Source: an uncultured Erysipelotrichaceae bacterium (GTDB lineage Bacteria > Bacillota_I > Bacilli_A > RF39 > UBA660). Taken from it: 15,594 bases of DNA. Positions 5,455-12,374 of this stretch are shown here, in pieces. Every line of letters starts with the position of its first letter. Positions within the stretch are counted from its first letter, which is position 1. The notes under the pieces were generated by a model. That model was not told the origin of the DNA. It saw only the letters and a program-made list of their open reading frames with translations, and did no database searches. The stretch spans positions 1 to 15,594 of the forward strand of contig CADBNE010000052.1 of the NCBI GenBank assembly GCA_902795975.1, given 5' to 3'. A program made the translations under genes and the position numbers.

Positions 5455-7670
5455 TTTATCTTTGTTAAAATTAACTTAGAAATAACACCTATTAAACATA
5501 TAATCAATAGTGAAATATATATTATTTTATCATTCATACTTTTTTTATTACTAATATTTTCTTCGTATAAATTATTATATTTTTTTGATGCTTTAGCATA
5601 TGATAAATATACTTCATTAGAATGCGCTAAAGGTATTATAGAAGCATTATTTATAAATGTAGTTAAACTAATTAAATCATCAGATGACGAATAATTTTTA
5701 TTGTTATAAAATATTATATATGTAATTATTTTTCTTACTAATTTAGGATTATTCTTTAAATTATTTACATATTTACTTAATTTATTTTTATATTCAATAC
5801 CGTATGCAGATTCACTATTTATAATTATTTTATTAAACATATTATCCAATAGATTATTAAATTTATCATCTGCTATTTTAGATATATCTTCATTATCAGT
5901 ATCTTTTAATATACTACTTACAAATGTTTCAAATTTAGTATTATCTTTAAATTTAACTGCAACAGTTGGCAAATTATGTCTTAATATTAACGGAACTATA
6001 GAATATATAATTCTTCTTACTTCTTTATCTGACTTATAATATTTACTAGCATTACTATCTTTATCTGGTCCATAATAACAAGCTTTAATAAATGCTTTAA
6101 TACCATTATCATCATTTTTTATATTATCTGTTTTAAACATTTTAAATGAAGCTAATATAATTTTATATTTACTAGGTACTAAATTAGTTATAAATGAAGT
6201 TATATTATTGCTTAAAATACTATTATCATTATCTGCTATATATTTAGCACTTAACTTAATAAAATCATCTAATGTATATGAATTAATATCTATATTTTCT
6301 TTATTATAATAATTTAATAAATCACCAATAATTAATGATATAACTTCACTATATTTTTTATTAATACCTTCTTCTTTTAATCTTTCTTTAGCATAATCTA
6401 TATATACATATATTAATGTACTTAAATCTATATTATCGACTTCTAATACAGGCATACTCATACCAAATGTTGCTGCTAAAGACATAAAAGTATTTTGATA
6501 ATCATCATCTACATATGTTTTATTATCATTAACTATTTCTTTAAGTGCTAAAGCTTTATTATTAATAAATGTTTTAGCATCTATCTTTCTATCATTTTCA
6601 TCAATTATACTTAATGAACTTAAATCAAATGTTTTATTTTTAAATGTATTAGGATTACCATTTTTAATATACATATTATATGCATAGATATTTATATTAT
6701 TTAATTCACCAATCATATCTTTATCACTAATTTTATTATGATTAACTAAATAATCTTTACCATATCTATAATAATTCCATGATTCAAGCGGAACATAAGT
6801 AACTAGATCATATAGTGAAACAATATTTTTAATACCATTATATTTATCACTTTTAAGATCTACTATACCACCTTTATTATATGTATACTCTCTATCCTTA
6901 GTATCATTTTTGTAAATATCACTAGATACACTTAATTCTATATTTTTATCTATTTCATTTTTTATTGTTCTAGGTGTTGCAAATGTATAACAATATATAT
7001 CCTCAGGAGTAATAGATATATTATTATCAAAATAATATATACCTCCATCAGCTAAGAAAGCCCCTACCATATTACTTACAGCACCTGCCCTACTACGTCC
7101 TGCAAGCCATACTTTAACATTACCTTTAATATTATTTTTATTTATATATTCTTTTGTAAATCTTAAAACTTCATCACGTGCTAATTTAAATCCTAAATGA
7201 ATACCTTGATTACCTGTATAAAAATTACCTGCCCATTCTAAATCATATCCAGCACTTCTAGGTATAATAGCAAGCAATGTATATTCTTTATTATCAACTA
7301 TTATAGTTTTACTAGCTAAAGTAACAGCTATAGAGTTTTCTTCTGATTCATTATCATAATATTTATTAGTAGATATATTATTAAATTTCATCTTTTTTAA
7401 CATATCTATAATATTATAAGCTTCATTGTCATTTTTATAACTACTAGCAGAAGCACCTGCGGTTTGTATAGACAATATTTCTAAATCATTATTACCTATA
7501 AATGATGATTTAGAAAAATATTCATCACTATATATAAATTTATCTTCAAGATTATCTATATCAATAGATGTATAGTAATATGTATCTTTAATAGTATCAT
7601 AAGCAAATATATTACTTATTGATAAAATAAATATACAAACAAAAAATAAAATATATCTTTTAAATTTCAT
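5445..7670 (-). CDS. Secreted, membrane-anchored lipase-like alpha/beta hydrolase
   Basis: A 741-residue protein with a clear signal peptide (charged MKFKR, hydrophobic core to about 20, likely cleavage after Ala23) and a C-terminal membrane helix (about 716-736) ending in a basic tail, so most of it should face outward. Residues 130-235 resemble class 3 lipases: a GYDLEWAGNF segment (141-150), the nucleophile elbow GRSRAG with Ser193, and YTFATPR (228-234). Asp288 in LYDLVTYVP is the probable acid. A late His683 in AHSNEVYLSY may complete the triad, as an HxxE-Y-type C-terminal motif occurs in related Firmicutes proteins. The elbow is GxSxA rather than GxSxG, so activity and substrate are uncertain. 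The middle region (about 310-660) is unrecognised. AGGTGAT precedes the ATG. It is last in the operon. Confidence 0.75.
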   Translation of the reverse strand: MKFKRYILFFVCIFILSISNIFAYDTIKDTYYYTSIDIDNLEDKFIYSDEYFSKSSFIGNNDLEILSIQTAGASASSYKNDNEAYNIIDMLKKMKFNNISTNKYYDNESEENSIAVTLASKTIIVDNKEYTLLAIIPRSAGYDLEWAGNFYTGNQGIHLGFKLARDEVLRFTKEYINKNNIKGNVKVWLAGRSRAGAVSNMVGAFLADGGIYYFDNNISITPEDIYCYTFATPRTIKNEIDKNIELSVSSDIYKNDTKDREYTYNKGGIVDLKSDKYNGIKNIVSLYDLVTYVPLESWNYYRYGKDYLVNHNKISDKDMIGELNNINIYAYNMYIKNGNPNTFKNKTFDLSSLSIIDENDRKIDAKTFINNKALALKEIVNDNKTYVDDDYQNTFMSLAATFGMSMPVLEVDNIDLSTLIYVYIDYAKERLKEEGINKKYSEVISLIIGDLLNYYNKENIDINSYTLDDFIKLSAKYIADNDNSILSNNITSFITNLVPSKYKIILASFKMFKTDNIKNDDNGIKAFIKACYYGPDKDSNASKYYKSDKEVRRIIYSIVPLILRHNLPTVAVKFKDNTKFETFVSSILKDTDNEDISKIADDKFNNLLDNMFNKIIINSESAYGIEYKNKLSKYVNNLKNNPKLVRKIITYIIFYNNKNYSSSDDLISLTTFINNASIIPLAHSNEVYLSYAKASKKYNNLYEENISNKKSMNDKIIYISLLIICLIGVISKLILTKIKKD

Positions 7671-7681
7671 AAAATTATCAC

Positions 7682-8386
7682 CTATATTTTATGTACTGTA
7701 ATAATAGAATAACTATATGAATTAATAGTAATTCTAATATTATCTATCTCACAATACCAATTTTTACCATTCTTATATATATTACAATTCTTATCTTCTA
7801 TTTTTTCTTTAATATAAGAAACTATAGTATCACAATTAATATTTATATTCTTTTTAATTCTTTTTATTCCTAATTCAGTAGTATGTATTTTATCTATATT
7901 ATTAAGTAATATATCACTATTATTTTTCTTTATATATTTACCCATTTCATAATAATCACATGTTTGTATAGTTCTATCTTCTAAGAAATCTCCCTCATAA
8001 TCAGTAAATGGTTCTGGTAAATTATGTATATCTACCCATATTAATTCACTACACTTATCTTTTTCTACTATTTTAGGTATACCATTATATTTATTTATTT
8101 CAAAATAAAAGTCTATATAATTATCTGATTTTTTATTATCTATTTCATAATAATTTCTTCTTAATACAGTATAACTATTAACTATATTTTTAATATCTAT
8201 ATCAATACCTAATTCTTCTTTTGCTTCTCTAATTAATGCTTCATATTGATTTTCACCTACGTCAATATGTCCTGCAGGTAATGCATAATAATTATTCCAA
8301 GCTTTAGTACCTTTTCTTCTTTGTACTAATACTTTATTATTTTTAGTAATTATCATGTATACAGCACTTTTAAATAGTTCTTTCAT
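7682..8386 (-). CDS. Nudix hydrolase fused to a DUF3781 domain
   Basis: The N-terminal half is a Nudix hydrolase. Its box runs from Gly39 to Ile61 and keeps the G-x5-E-x7-RE-x2-EE-x-G pattern (GHIDVGE, then REAKEELGI), so metal-dependent hydrolysis of a nucleoside diphosphate-linked compound is expected. The LPAGH wording resembles MutT/RppH-like subfamilies, but the substrate cannot be named. The last 77 residues (about 158-234) match DUF3781, recognisable by IHTTELGIKRIKKN, KNGKNWYC and the closing SYSIITVHKI. DUF3781 is usually a small separate protein of unknown function. AAAGGTGAT precedes the ATG. The gene ends 11 bases before the lipase-like gene and begins about 11 bases after the SAM-binding gene, so all three form one operon. 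Confidence 0.85.
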   Translation of the reverse strand: MKELFKSAVYMIITKNNKVLVQRRKGTKAWNNYYALPAGHIDVGENQYEALIREAKEELGIDIDIKNIVNSYTVLRRNYYEIDNKKSDNYIDFYFEINKYNGIPKIVEKDKCSELIWVDIHNLPEPFTDYEGDFLEDRTIQTCDYYEMGKYIKKNNSDILLNNIDKIHTTELGIKRIKKNININCDTIVSYIKEKIEDKNCNIYKNGKNWYCEIDNIRITINSYSYSIITVHKI

Positions 8387-8397
8387 ATAATCACCTT

Positions 8398-9255
8398 TTA
8401 TTTCTTTTTATATACTAAAATACTATTTCCATAATCATATTTAGATGTACCATCTATTATAATTTTATTTAAATCTAAATTTTTTATATCAAATATAGGA
8501 CATCCTTTTATTGTCATAGATTCATTCCAAAAATAACATATTAATGCCATACTATCTTTATGCATATTATTATAACAGTTATTAAGTAACATATTTTTTT
8601 TATCTTCATTAAGATATTGTGCTACATTAGATAGCCATATATTATCATATTTTTTATCATAATTAAATAGTGTAATATCTTCATTATAAATATTTATACT
8701 AATGTTAAGCATATTCCTTCTTGCTTTATTATATAATTCATCATTCTTTAAATATGTATTACAATATATAATACTTTCTAAATTAGATATATCACTTCTA
8801 AATAATTTTCTTATTTGTACTTTACTATATTTACTAAGTATATAATACCATATAAAATATGATTCATAATCTATATTTTTTAAACAATCACTTATTTTAT
8901 TAAATAATTTTTTAGATAAAAATTGAGGATTATACTGTTTATTATTTTTATAATTAGTAACACATAAAAAGTCTAAAAATTCTTTTCTATCTAGTACCAA
9001 TAAAGAAGATAATTTTAAATAGTAAAAATATTTAGTTAATGGACATATATCACAAATAGTTATATTGCTACAATTATCTAAGCTAGCATTAATTACCTGA
9101 TCTATAGATGAACCTACTGTAAGTAATGATTTACCATTTAAATCAAAATATGATTTATAATTTCCTATATTCTCATTACTAAATAAGTATAATTGAAAAA
9201 AATCTTCATCATAATTATTAATTATGCATTGATCAATACTATTTAATATATCCAT
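8398..9255 (-). CDS. SAM-binding Rossmann-fold protein, BtaA/DUF3419-like
   Basis: The 285-residue protein starts with YLFSNENIGNYKSYF and then the motif SLLTVGSSIDQ (residues 43-53), a variant SAM-binding motif I. Asp69 in ITICDICP would bind the ribose, and YDNIWLSNVAQYL later matches the motif-IV region of methyltransferase folds. Strand wording of the type VGSSxDQ and NxSNIxQY is closest to DUF3419/BtaA-like proteins, which transfer the 3-amino-3-carboxypropyl group of SAM to a lipid. This resemblance is from memory and distant, so a plain methyltransferase is also possible. AGGTGAT precedes the ATG. It leads the operon with the Nudix-DUF3781 and lipase-like genes. A lipid role would suit the lipase-like neighbour, but this is inference. 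Confidence 0.6.
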   Translation of the reverse strand: MDILNSIDQCIINNYDEDFFQLYLFSNENIGNYKSYFDLNGKSLLTVGSSIDQVINASLDNCSNITICDICPLTKYFYYLKLSSLLVLDRKEFLDFLCVTNYKNNKQYNPQFLSKKLFNKISDCLKNIDYESYFIWYYILSKYSKVQIRKLFRSDISNLESIIYCNTYLKNDELYNKARRNMLNISINIYNEDITLFNYDKKYDNIWLSNVAQYLNEDKKNMLLNNCYNNMHKDSMALICYFWNESMTIKGCPIFDIKNLDLNKIIIDGTSKYDYGNSILVYKKK

Positions 9256-9277
9256 ACTATCACCTAAACTGTTAAAT

Positions 9278-9283
9278 ATTATA
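9278..9283 (-). promoter_or_regulatory. Probable -10 box of the BtaA-like/Nudix/lipase operon
   Basis: The minus strand reads TATAAT at 9283-9278, shortly after the terminator of the upstream gene and about 22 bases before the start codon at 9255. There is no TG extension, and the -35 position is a T-run, so support is moderate and mostly positional. Confidence 0.45.
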
Positions 9284-9301
9284 AACTATATAACTAAACA
9301 A

Positions 9302-9326
9302 AAAAAGACTTTTTTAAAGTCTTTTT
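9302..9326 (-). terminator. Hairpin terminator of the HAD-family gene
   Basis: An 11-base-pair stem (9302-9312 with 9316-9326), built around AAAAAGACTTT and AAAGTCTTTTT with a 3-base loop, is followed on the minus strand by a T-run. The TAA stop codon of the HAD gene (9316-9314) lies in the loop. Confidence 0.75.
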
Positions 9327-9823
9327 ATTTTTTCTAAACTTAATATTCTTTGATATCCTTTAGTATTAGGTTTATTCCAACTATCTATATTATCATCATC
9401 CATATCAAAGAATATTGGATATCCTCCATTATTAGCCCAATCATCTAAATTATGTAAACTATCATCTATTAAAGTATTACCTTTAGCATCTACTATATCT
9501 GTCTTTTTAAATAAAAATGGTACTAATATAATATTTTGTTTAATATTATTCTTTCTTACCCATTTTATTTTAGCAGCTCCTTCATTATATAATGAATTAA
9601 TTTTAGTTAGTATACATGAAGTACTAGGATCCATATATTTTAAATAATATACTGACTCATTTATTATAGATGCATTATTAATTATATATTCCCAATCTCT
9701 AGTTTGTATATATTCTTCTTTAGCAGCATCATCTAATAAATGTCTATTAGGTATCTTTCTCCATGTATCAAATAATAATGTTTCAGTGTCTAATATTACT
9801 CCATCAAAATCTATATATAACAT
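9314..9823 (-). CDS. HAD-family protein, 5'(3')-deoxyribonucleotidase (NT5C)-like
   Basis: The 169-residue protein opens with IDFDGVILDT, HAD motif I, with nucleophile Asp5 and acid/base Asp7. The LTKINS segment (72-77) would provide the motif II Thr. Lys106/Lys107 ahead of NTLIDDSLHNLDDW (116-129) give the motif III Lys and motif IV Asp pair (120-121). The following NGGYPIFFD strand is typical of the NT5C-type 5'-nucleotidases and the related small bacterial HAD proteins, which dephosphorylate (deoxy)nucleotides. The exact substrate is not predictable. AAAGGGAG precedes the ATG with good spacing. The gene is monocistronic, with an extended -10 promoter 26 bases upstream and a terminator that includes its stop. 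Confidence 0.78.
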   Translation of the reverse strand: MLYIDFDGVILDTETLLFDTWRKIPNRHLLDDAAKEEYIQTRDWEYIINNASIINESVYYLKYMDPSTSCILTKINSLYNEGAAKIKWVRKNNIKQNIILVPFLFKKTDIVDAKGNTLIDDSLHNLDDWANNGGYPIFFDMDDDNIDSWNKPNTKGYQRILSLEKIKRL

Positions 9824-9848
9824 AATAATCTCCCTTTAATTAGTAATT

Positions 9849-9857
9849 ATTATATCA
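9849..9857 (-). promoter_or_regulatory. Extended -10 promoter of the HAD-family gene
   Basis: The minus strand reads TGATATAAT at 9857-9849. Its TGA is also the stop codon of the truncated tfoX remnant. The predicted start near 9842 leaves a leader of about 20 bases with the AAAGGGAG ribosome site. Confidence 0.55.
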
Positions 9858-9983
9858 TATACTATTTCTAATTTTATTATTATAATATAATAAATATTCT
9901 CCCATCATAGGTTTACAAGTTATATTATTTAATATATTTAATTGTTCTAATATAAACTCTTTATAATCTTTTGTAGTTGCCAT
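9855..9983 (-). pseudogene. Truncated tfoX-like gene (TfoX N-terminal domain remnant)
   Basis: The minus strand from the ATG at 9983 encodes 42 residues starting MATTKDYKEFILEQLNIL and including NITCKPMMGEYLLYYNNK, the recognisable start of a TfoX N-terminal domain. After about residue 37 the match stops and the frame ends five residues later at TGA (9857-9855). An intact domain has roughly 90-100 residues and continues with an FGGIYD-like strand, absent here. AAGGA lies 7 bases before the ATG, and the start is 9 bases after the methyltransferase stop, so it was probably an operon member. The deleted part is replaced directly by the promoter of the HAD gene. It could still be translated into a short peptide, but function is unlikely. 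Confidence 0.75.
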
Positions 9984-9992
9984 ATATATTCC

Positions 9993-10778
9993 TTAATTCT
10001 TTTTACAAATATATAGCATATGATTACTATATCCTTGTAAATCTTCTCTTTCACAGGTAGATAAATGATATCTCATCCATACATTAAATTCTTCGTCTGT
10101 TAATGTATCAATTTTATCTCTTACATGTATTGTAAATCCATCGGTTGCTACATTATGTAATAATGTAACATTAAATTTACTCATTATATCTTTAAATTCT
10201 GATATGTAAAATGGTGCGAATACTCCTTCAGGATATCTTCTTAATCTAAAATTATAATCAAAATCTTTTGGATAACCATCTATTAAATGATTATCTTTAA
10301 GTGTCCAATCTATCATAATTGAATCATTTGTAAGATATGCTATAGCAATAATACCATCTTTTTTTGTTACCCTTATAGCTTCACTAATTGCTTTATTTAT
10401 ATCATCATCTTCATATAAATGATATAGTGGTCCTAGTACTAATGTTCCATCAAAAGTATTATCACTAAATCTAGATAGATCTATAGCATCTCCTTGTTCT
10501 GCTACTATATTCATATTATCTTTTATTTTAGACTTCAATATATCTACATTATGTTCTACATATTCTATAGCTGTTACATTATATCCTTTATCAGCATAAT
10601 ATAATGAATATCTACCAGTACCTGCACCTACTTCTAATATTTTAGAATCATTATTTAAAAATTTATCTATATAATTTATAGTAGTTAAGAATTCTACTTG
10701 TCCATGTTTACTTAATAATCTAGCTTCTTCATCACAACTATTACTATAAAAATCATTTAGTATTTCATTTCTATTCAT
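9993..10778 (-). CDS. Class I SAM-dependent methyltransferase
   Basis: The 261-residue protein has a classical Rossmann methyltransferase core: motif I EVGAGTGRY (residues 49-57), acidic ribose-binding Glu72 at the end of strand 2, GDAIDLS (96-102) and the motif IV region LVLGPLYHLY (113-122). The N-terminal CDEEARLLSKHGQVEFLTT helix (15-33) and the GPLYHLY motif are typical of a common Bacillota methyltransferase group whose substrate is not known. Small-molecule methylation in the cytoplasm is likely. GGTGAT precedes the ATG, and a dedicated extended -10 promoter lies just upstream behind the terminator of the AraC gene. A broken tfoX gene follows 9 bases after its stop. Confidence 0.88.
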   Translation of the reverse strand: MNRNEILNDFYSNSCDEEARLLSKHGQVEFLTTINYIDKFLNNDSKILEVGAGTGRYSLYYADKGYNVTAIEYVEHNVDILKSKIKDNMNIVAEQGDAIDLSRFSDNTFDGTLVLGPLYHLYEDDDINKAISEAIRVTKKDGIIAIAYLTNDSIMIDWTLKDNHLIDGYPKDFDYNFRLRRYPEGVFAPFYISEFKDIMSKFNVTLLHNVATDGFTIHVRDKIDTLTDEEFNVWMRYHLSTCEREDLQGYSNHMLYICKKN

Positions 10779-10793
10779 AGTATCACCAATATA

Positions 10794-10802
10794 ATTATAA
10801 CA
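10794..10802 (-). promoter_or_regulatory. Extended -10 promoter of the methyltransferase gene
   Basis: The minus strand reads TGTTATAAT at 10802-10794, starting five bases after the stem of the preceding terminator. The transcript would begin near 10787, leaving only about 9 bases with the GGTGAT site before the ATG. Confidence 0.55.
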
Positions 10803-10805
10803 TAC

Positions 10806-10828
10806 AAAAACAGTCTTACGACTGTTTT
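10806..10828 (-). terminator. Strong hairpin terminator of the AraC-family gene
   Basis: AAAACAGTC (10807-10815) pairs perfectly with GACTGTTTT (10820-10828) around a 4-base loop. On the minus strand it ends in a T-run. It lies 5 bases past the AraC gene stop. The A/T flanks on both sides make it potentially bidirectional. Confidence 0.85.
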
Positions 10829-10833
10829 AATAA

Positions 10834-11688
10834 TTATTTTTTCTTAACAGGAATCCATACTTCACAATAATATTTTTCATCATCTACACCTTTTTTAAAG
10901 TCTTTAGGATTAGAATAATATTCAATATTATATCCTTCTGCTATTTCATATTCATTTGAATTTGGTAACCACTCTTTAAATATTTTTTGATTAATATCTT
11001 GTATAGTTTCACTTGCTTTTCCTACACAAGGGAAAATAGCCCAAGTTAATCTTGGAATTTCTATTATTTCAAAGTCTTTAGGTATTTTATTATCATTATA
11101 ATCATCACCTATTACATATTCAAATTTATCACTACCTAAAGTAGTATCAATATTAACGGCATATTTAGCATTTATCTTATTAAATACTGTCTTCATAAAA
11201 AATTTCTTCCATAATTTTGGAACATCTTGTTCTGCAGTTCCATATTTAAATGTATCTTTTAAACCAATAATATTAAAAGAATCTTTTTCTACAATTTTAT
11301 ACTCCATAGTATAACCACCTTTCAAAATAAGATTTACTTTTAATGGTGCAAAATCTTTTATAGTAGCACCACTATTTCGAACTTCTGTAGGAGTAAAACC
11401 ATGAAATCTTTTAAATGCTTTAGTAAAACTATCTTGTGAATCATATCCATATTCCATAGCAATATCAATTATCTTTTTATTTGTATTAAGTACTTCTTTA
11501 CCAGCAGAAGATAATCTTCTATTTTTTATATATTCACCAATTCCATATCCACATATTATTGAAAATCCTTTTTGAAAATAAAATGATGATATATGAGAAT
11601 AGCTAGCAATATCCTCTATACTTAAATCTTCTTTTAAATTCTTTTCAATATATTCTATAGCTCTACTAATTGATTCAATCCAATTCAT
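10834..11688 (-). CDS. AraC/XylS-family regulator with C-terminal GyrI-like effector-binding domain
   Basis: Two helix-turn-helix motifs fill residues 1-105. The family signature runs from about 80 to 102 (YGYDSQDSFTKAFKRF, then GFTPTE) and the first recognition helix lies near 24-43. Residues from about 128 on, starting MEYKIVEKDSFNIIGLK, form a GyrI-like/Bacterial transcription activator effector-binding domain that in relatives binds small hydrophobic or cationic compounds. This order (HTH first, effector domain second) is typical of Rob/SoxS-like multidrug-responsive proteins in Bacillota. GGAAGGGG precedes the ATG. It is transcribed alone from an extended -10 promoter about 95 bases upstream with a 9-base inverted repeat around it, compatible with autoregulation. 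No obvious drug exporter is next to it. Confidence 0.9.
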   Translation of the reverse strand: MNWIESISRAIEYIEKNLKEDLSIEDIASYSHISSFYFQKGFSIICGYGIGEYIKNRRLSSAGKEVLNTNKKIIDIAMEYGYDSQDSFTKAFKRFHGFTPTEVRNSGATIKDFAPLKVNLILKGGYTMEYKIVEKDSFNIIGLKDTFKYGTAEQDVPKLWKKFFMKTVFNKINAKYAVNIDTTLGSDKFEYVIGDDYNDNKIPKDFEIIEIPRLTWAIFPCVGKASETIQDINQKIFKEWLPNSNEYEIAEGYNIEYYSNPKDFKKGVDDEKYYCEVWIPVKKK

Positions 11689-11750
11689 AAATATTTCCCC
11701 TTCCGTTCATAAATACATTTTACACTGAAAGATTTTTTTATTCCCGATAA

Positions 11751-11794
11751 TTTGTGCTAAAATTTGTCGAATTATATTTTTATTATAGCACAAA
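11751..11794. promoter_or_regulatory. Inverted repeat overlapping the AraC gene promoter, possible operator
   Basis: TTTGTGCTA (11751-11759) and TAGCACAAA (11786-11794) form a perfect 9-base inverted repeat with a 26-base spacer. One arm overlaps the extended -10 element and the other lies in the leader. Because transcription should start near 11775, the RNA would hold only one arm, so a DNA-binding site fits better than an RNA hairpin. AraC-type proteins more often bind direct repeats, which weakens the idea. Confidence 0.4.
11782..11790 (-). promoter_or_regulatory. Extended -10 promoter of the AraC-family gene
   Basis: The minus strand reads TGCTATAAT at 11790-11782 directly after the terminator of the GNAT gene. 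No consensus -35 is visible. The leader of about 87 bases is the longest in the window, and I see no riboswitch fold in it. Confidence 0.6.
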
Positions 11795-11816
11795 AAAAGA
11801 CTAGAATTATCTAGTC
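11792..11816 (-). terminator. Hairpin terminator of the GNAT gene and its operon
   Basis: GACTAGA (11799-11805) and TCTAGTC (11810-11816) pair around a 4-base loop and are followed on the minus strand by seven T. The TAA stop of the GNAT gene (11809-11807) is in the loop. The hairpin is identical to the one at 14625-14642. Confidence 0.85.
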
Positions 11817-12355
11817 ATTGTCCTATTACTTATAATTTTTAAAGCATTATCTATATCTAAGAGCATAACATCTGCTTTTACAGTTAAATCACCACTATTA
11901 AGTGAAAAATCAATAGTATCAATTACTTCAGCAGAATACTTTTTATAGAAATTAATAGTATTATTTCCTTCCATACATTCTAATATCATTTTAGAATAAC
12001 CTAGTTCTTTTAATCCTCTAAGAGCTATTTCAAATAACTTTTTACCTATACCATAACCTTGATATTCTTTTAAAAGATATAGTGCTCCTAAATAGCCGTA
12101 ATCACTATATTTAGTATCTTCTGACTTGCCAAAGACTACAAAACCTACTGTTTTATTATCTACTCGTGCTACAAAATAATTACTATTTTTTATAAGTTCT
12201 TTTTCACGTTCTACTTTATCTTCAAAATGATCTATTTTATATTCTAAATAGTCATCTGGAACTAATCCAGTATATGTTTCCCTCCAACTATATGCTCCTA
12301 TATATCTAATATGATATGCATCTTCTAAAGTAGCTTTTTCATATACTATATTCAT
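11807..12355 (-). CDS. GNAT-family N-acetyltransferase
   Basis: The 182-residue protein is a GNAT acetyltransferase. Motif A, YLGALYLLKEYQGYGIG, ends with the acetyl-CoA pyrophosphate loop QGYGIG at residues 99-104. YFVARVDNKTVGFVVFG forms the preceding strands, and an LECMEGNNTINFYKKY segment is the motif B region with the usual NxxxxFYxK. The substrate is unknown. The N-terminal SWRETYTGLVPDDYL wording is common in Bacillota GNATs. A TTG at 12403 opens the frame, but the ATG at 12355 matches the family start (MNIVYEKATLEDA) and follows AGGGTG, so I use it. That places it 19 bases after the preceding stop, as the last gene of the operon. Confidence 0.88.
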   Translation of the reverse strand: MNIVYEKATLEDAYHIRYIGAYSWRETYTGLVPDDYLEYKIDHFEDKVEREKELIKNSNYFVARVDNKTVGFVVFGKSEDTKYSDYGYLGALYLLKEYQGYGIGKKLFEIALRGLKELGYSKMILECMEGNNTINFYKKYSAEVIDTIDFSLNSGDLTVKADVMLLDIDNALKIISNRTMTR

Positions 12356-12374
12356 ATTATTATCACACCCTATA

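Noticed and set aside
11753..11763. Plus-strand extended -10 (TGTGCTAAAAT) suggesting an antisense RNA
   Set aside because: No -35, no T-run terminator on that strand and no gene to the right in that orientation. It is more simply one arm of the inverted repeat.
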